Assembly (NCBI RefSeq): GCF_035581345.1
Contig: NZ_CP141608.1
Coordinates: 186,001-250,000, forward strand
Reading direction: 5' to 3'
Source of the DNA: Pseudomonas sp. JQ170C
GTDB taxonomy: Bacteria > Pseudomonadota > Gammaproteobacteria > Pseudomonadales > Pseudomonadaceae
DNA length: 64,000 nucleotides
Shown: positions 61,421 to 64,000 of the stretch, one piece after another
Layout: each line of letters starts with the position of its first letter
Numbering within the stretch: position 1 is the stretch's first letter
Program-made: the position numbers and the translations under genes
Notes under the pieces: generated by a model
The model's input: only the letters and a program-made list of their open reading frames with translations
Told to the model about the DNA's origin: nothing
Databases searched by the model: none

Positions 61421-62812
61421 TCAGGAGTGCGTCAGTTCCGCGTGCTCCTGAGCCTCCAGCAGCGTCTTGTCAGTCTGCTGCAGCATCTGGCTGGTAATCG
61501 CCCCGGCCGTCATCGAACCGTTCACGTTCAGCGCCGTACGGCCCATGTCGATCAGTGGCTCGACCGAGATCAGCAGGGCCACCAGCTCAACCGGCAAGCC
61601 CATGGCCGGCAGCACGATCAGCGCGGCAAAGGTCGCACCGCCACCTACACCGGCCACGCCGGCCGAACTCAGGGTCACGATGGCCACCAGGGTGGCGATC
61701 CACAGTGGGTCCAGTGGGTCGATGCCCACGGCAGGGGCCACCATCACCGCCAGCATGGCCGGGTACAGGCCGGCACAGCCGTTCTGGCCAATCGTCGCGC
61801 CGAACGAGGCGGCGAAGCTTGCGATGGACTGCGGAATGCCCAGGCGGCGGGTTTGCGCCTCGATGCTCAGCGGAATGCTGGCGGCGCTGGAGCGGCTGGT
61901 GAAGGCGAACGTCAGCACCGGCCAGACCTTGCGGAAGAAACGCAGCGGATTGACGCCGCTGATCGCCAGCAGCACGCCGTGCACCACGAACATCAGGCCC
62001 AGACCGATGTACGACACCACCACGAAACTGCCGAGCTTGAGGATGTCGTCCAGGTTGGAGCTGGCGACTACCTTGGTCATCAACGCCAGCACGCCGTACG
62101 GGGTGAGCTTCATCACCAGGCGCACCAGGCGCATCACCCAGGCTTGCAGGGTGTCGATGGCGGCCAGGGCGCGGTTGCCCTTGTCGGCGTCATCCTTGAG
62201 CAGTTGCAGGGCGGCCATGCCGAGGAACACCGCGAAGATCACCACGCTGATGATCGAGGTCGGCTTGGCCCGGGCCAGGTCGCCCACCGGGTTGCTGGGG
62301 ATGAACGACAGCAGCAACTGCGGGATATTCAGGTCGGCGACCTTGCCCACGTAGTCGCTCTGGATGGCCTGCATCCGCGCGGTTTCGGCGGTGCCGGCCA
62401 CTAGGCCCTCGGCGGTGAGGCCGAAGAGGTTGGTCAGGCCGATACCGATCAGCGCGGCAATGGCCGTGGTGAACAGCAGGGTACCAATGGTCAGGAAGCT
62501 GATCTTGCCCAGTGACGAGGCGTTGTGCAGGCGGGCCACGGCGCTGAGGATCGAGGCGAAGATCAGCGGCATGACGATCATTTGCAGCAACTGCACATAG
62601 CCGTTGCCGACCAGGTCGAGCCAACTGATGGTGGCCTTGAGCACCGGGTTGCCGGCGCCATAGATGGCATGCAGGGCACCACCGAAAAGCACGCCGAGGA
62701 TCAGGCCGACCAGGACTTTTTTAGCCAGGCTCCAGTTGCCATGACGGGTTTGCGCCAGGCCTAGCAGCAACGCCAGGAACGCCAGCAGATTGAGAGACAG
62801 CGGCAAATTCAT
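61421..62812 (-). CDS. tcyP: L-cystine:cation symporter TcyP
   Basis: A 463-residue dicarboxylate/amino-acid:cation symporter. It is the same length as, and very close throughout to, E. coli TcyP (YdjN), which imports cystine: [60 protein letters not shown] and [20 protein letters not shown]. The helical hairpins and the substrate Arg/Asp region are kept. In E. coli tcyP is controlled by CysB; here a TTATTCC motif lies upstream. GGAG precedes the ATG. It is divergent from the ECF sigma gene. Confidence 0.94.
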   Translation of the reverse strand: MNLPLSLNLLAFLALLLGLAQTRHGNWSLAKKVLVGLILGVLFGGALHAIYGAGNPVLKATISWLDLVGNGYVQLLQMIVMPLIFASILSAVARLHNASSLGKISFLTIGTLLFTTAIAALIGIGLTNLFGLTAEGLVAGTAETARMQAIQSDYVGKVADLNIPQLLLSFIPSNPVGDLARAKPTSIISVVIFAVFLGMAALQLLKDDADKGNRALAAIDTLQAWVMRLVRLVMKLTPYGVLALMTKVVASSNLDDILKLGSFVVVSYIGLGLMFVVHGVLLAISGVNPLRFFRKVWPVLTFAFTSRSSAASIPLSIEAQTRRLGIPQSIASFAASFGATIGQNGCAGLYPAMLAVMVAPAVGIDPLDPLWIATLVAIVTLSSAGVAGVGGGATFAALIVLPAMGLPVELVALLISVEPLIDMGRTALNVNGSMTAGAITSQMLQQTDKTLLEAQEHAELTHS

Positions 62813-62927
62813 TGAAGCTCCAGAGAAAAAGCGGGGGCATCGCCTCTGTGTGCGATTGCGAACGGAAATGCTAACAGCATGAAAACGAACGAATTTATAT
62901 CGAAATGGAATTTAGATAGTTGTTTTT

Positions 62928-62934
62928 GGAATAA
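62928..62934 (-). promoter_or_regulatory. TTATTCC motif upstream of tcyP
   Basis: On the reverse strand TTATTCC is followed by AAAAACAACTATC and TAAATTCC, about 115 bases before tcyP. It is the same motif as in the sulfur region 40 kb away. Confidence 0.4.
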
Positions 62935-62979
62935 CGAATCGCGAAATAAGACGCCTCCTAGCCGTAAATAGATATCAAT

Positions 62980-62994
62980 TGCGAATTTATCGCA
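62980..62994 (+). promoter_or_regulatory. Fur-box-like palindrome upstream of the ECF sigma gene
   Basis: TGCGA-ATTTA-TCGCA is a perfect 5-base inverted repeat, 48 bases before the sigma start. It shares about 11 of 14 fixed positions with the fecI-type Fur pattern TGAGAAT-N-ATTCTCA. Confidence 0.35.
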
Positions 62995-63042
62995 TCTTCT
63001 GCTAGCGTGCGCTCACCTTGAGACCCTCCGCCAGGAAGTGCC

Positions 63043-63576
63043 GTGTCTTCGTGGAATACGCAGATTGCCCGGTTGTTTGCCGAGCACAAGAAAGCGCTGG
63101 AAGCCTTTGTTGCGCGACGCACCGGCAACGCTCAGGTGGCTGCCGATCTGACCCAGGAGTCCTTCCTGCGCCTGGCGCGGCTGCCGGCCGACAAGAAGAT
63201 CGACAACCTGCCCGCCTTCCTCTTCACCATTGCCAGCAACCTGGTGCGCGATCACCAGCGCCAGATGATCCGCCGCGAACGCCTGGACGGCGGCGAGCCG
63301 AGCGAGGCGCTGGCCTGCAACGCACCCGGCGCCGAAGAGCAGTTGTGGGCACAGCAGGAGCAAGCGTTGATGCACGAGGCCATTGAGTCCTTGCCCGAGG
63401 CGACCCGGCATATCTTCCTGCTTTATCATGTCGACGAATGCTCCTACCGGGAAATTGGTGAACGGCTGAAAATTTCCCCGCGTAGTGTCGAATACCAATT
63501 GCGTCGTGCGCTGATCGACTGCCGTGCCTTCATCAAGGCGCGGCTGCTCAGTGACACGTCGGGGCCGTCTCGATGA
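63043..63576 (+). CDS. FecI-type ECF sigma factor
   Basis: A 177-residue ECF sigma factor. Region 2 holds AADLTQESFLRLARLPADKK and LPAFLFTIASNLVRDHQRQM; region 4 holds the helix-turn-helix CSYREIGERLKISPRSVEYQ. It redirects RNA polymerase to a target such as a TonB-dependent siderophore receptor gene, usually just downstream of the fecR gene. The GTG start at 63043 is preceded by CAGGAAG. Its stop overlaps the FecR start (ATGA). Confidence 0.92.
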   Translation: MSSWNTQIARLFAEHKKALEAFVARRTGNAQVAADLTQESFLRLARLPADKKIDNLPAFLFTIASNLVRDHQRQMIRRERLDGGEPSEALACNAPGAEEQLWAQQEQALMHEAIESLPEATRHIFLLYHVDECSYREIGERLKISPRSVEYQLRRALIDCRAFIKARLLSDTSGPSR

Positions 63577-64000
63577 ACCGGCCGCCAGCAGCTACGGATA
63601 CCCCGATGACCGACCCTTGTGCCACGGACGCCGACGACCTGTTCGCTGAAGCCAGTGGCTGGTACTACCGCCTGCAGGCCGAGGACCTCAGCGCCCGTGA
63701 GCGCGAGGCCTTTGCTGCCTGGCTGGCCCAGGGCCCTGACCAGGCGCAGGCCTGGGACGAGGTGCTGGGCTTGCTGGGCGCGTTGCGCGAACCGGCCCGG
63801 CAGATCCGCCAGGCCCAGCGTGCGCGCTGGAACCGTCCGCGGGCTCGGGTTTGGGCCAGTGCGGCGGCAGTGCTGTTGATGGTGGGCCTGCTGGCCTACA
63901 GCCCCTGGCCGGACCGCTGGCGCGCCGACTATGCCACCGCCACGGGCGAAACCCGTACCGTCGCCCTGGCCGATGGCTCGCAACTGCAGCTCAACACCGA
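63573..64000 (+). CDS. FecR-type anti-sigma regulator (partial)
   Basis: The first 142 codons of a FecR protein, cut by the window end. The N-terminal domain (DDLFAEASGWYYRLQAEDLS, AFAAWLAQGPDQAQAWDEVL) has the Trp residues typical of FecR anti-sigma domains. It is followed by a membrane helix (ASAAAVLLMVGLLAYSPW) and the start of the periplasmic part with TATGETRTVALADGS. It holds the ECF sigma factor in check and transmits the receptor signal. The ATG overlaps the stop of the sigma gene; a second ATG at 63606 is possible. A receptor gene probably follows outside the window. Confidence 0.9.
   Translation, partial: MNRPPAATDTPMTDPCATDADDLFAEASGWYYRLQAEDLSAREREAFAAWLAQGPDQAQAWDEVLGLLGALREPARQIRQAQRARWNRPRARVWASAAAVLLMVGLLAYSPWPDRWRADYATATGETRTVALADGSQLQLNT

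Overview
The window is a chromosomal segment of a fluorescent Pseudomonas, most likely of the P. putida group. The GC-rich coding sequence, the many copies of the Pseudomonas REP element (core GCGGGCTTGCCCCGCGAT) and the gene set itself all point that way. From memory, much of the gene order (gabD-gabT; desA, GGDEF/EAL, oscA, sbp-cysTWA; hacB-like acylase; serA; rpiA-ilvA; rppH-ptsP; lgt-thyA; folA) parallels one segment of the P. aeruginosa PAO1 chromosome. No rRNA, prophage or CRISPR array was seen. There is one tRNA (Arg, anticodon CCG) and one complete IS481-type insertion sequence.

Layout. (1) 1-5400: the 5' end of an unrecognised reverse-strand gene; a small DUF6124/DUF3077-like gene with a long, foldable leader; an unrecognised 303-aa protein; tRNA-Arg; and gabD-gabT (GABA shunt). 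(2) 5.5-12.4 kb: an HDOD response regulator with a degenerate receiver; an insertion sequence that split a REP pair; a PAS-GGDEF cyclase; fatty-acid desaturase DesA; and a PAS-GGDEF-EAL protein. (3) 12.6-24.2 kb: a sulfur-acquisition region with oscA, sbp-cysT-cysW-cysA, an outer-membrane TonB-dependent receptor, a dedicated TonB-ExbB-ExbD set, an alpha/beta hydrolase, an odd AAA+ sigma54-activator-like protein and an orphan MetQ-type binding protein. Short AT-rich TTATTC motifs recur in front of these units and in front of tcyP at the far end of the window, suggesting shared CysB-type control. (4) 24.5-32.7 kb: housekeeping and hypothetical genes, including an AHL/penicillin acylase, maltose acetyltransferase, lipase-like hydrolase, DUF2059, 2OG-Fe(II) oxygenase, DUF523, an amino-acid binding protein and DUF4399. 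(5) 32.7-48.4 kb: core metabolism and RNA/PTS functions, namely serA divergent from a D-2-hydroxyglutarate dehydrogenase, an FAH-type hydrolase, two tandem SdiA-regulated beta-propellers, rpiA/ilvA, a HAD phosphatase, rppH-ptsP, TANGO2-like NRDE, TauE, lgt and thyA. (6) 48.5-58 kb: cadR/cadA metal resistance, then a phosphonate locus (LysR, ABC transporter of PhnT2-PhnU2-PhnS2 type, FAD oxidoreductase, PhnZ-like HD oxygenase). (7) 58-64 kb: an overlapping GTPase/DUF2868 membrane-protein pair, folA, cystine transporter tcyP, and an ECF sigma/FecR pair cut by the window end.

Most notable: a switch-like leader RNA before the DUF6124 gene; the sulfur/TonB region with a sigma54-activator-like protein lacking a DNA-binding domain, a normal GAFTGA loop and the usual arginine fingers; the phosphonate operon that pairs an FAD oxidoreductase with a PhnZ-like oxygenase without PhnY; the degenerate HDOD receiver; and the overlapping GTPase/DUF2868 pair. 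All functional statements come from reading the sequence and from memory of families; nothing was searched.
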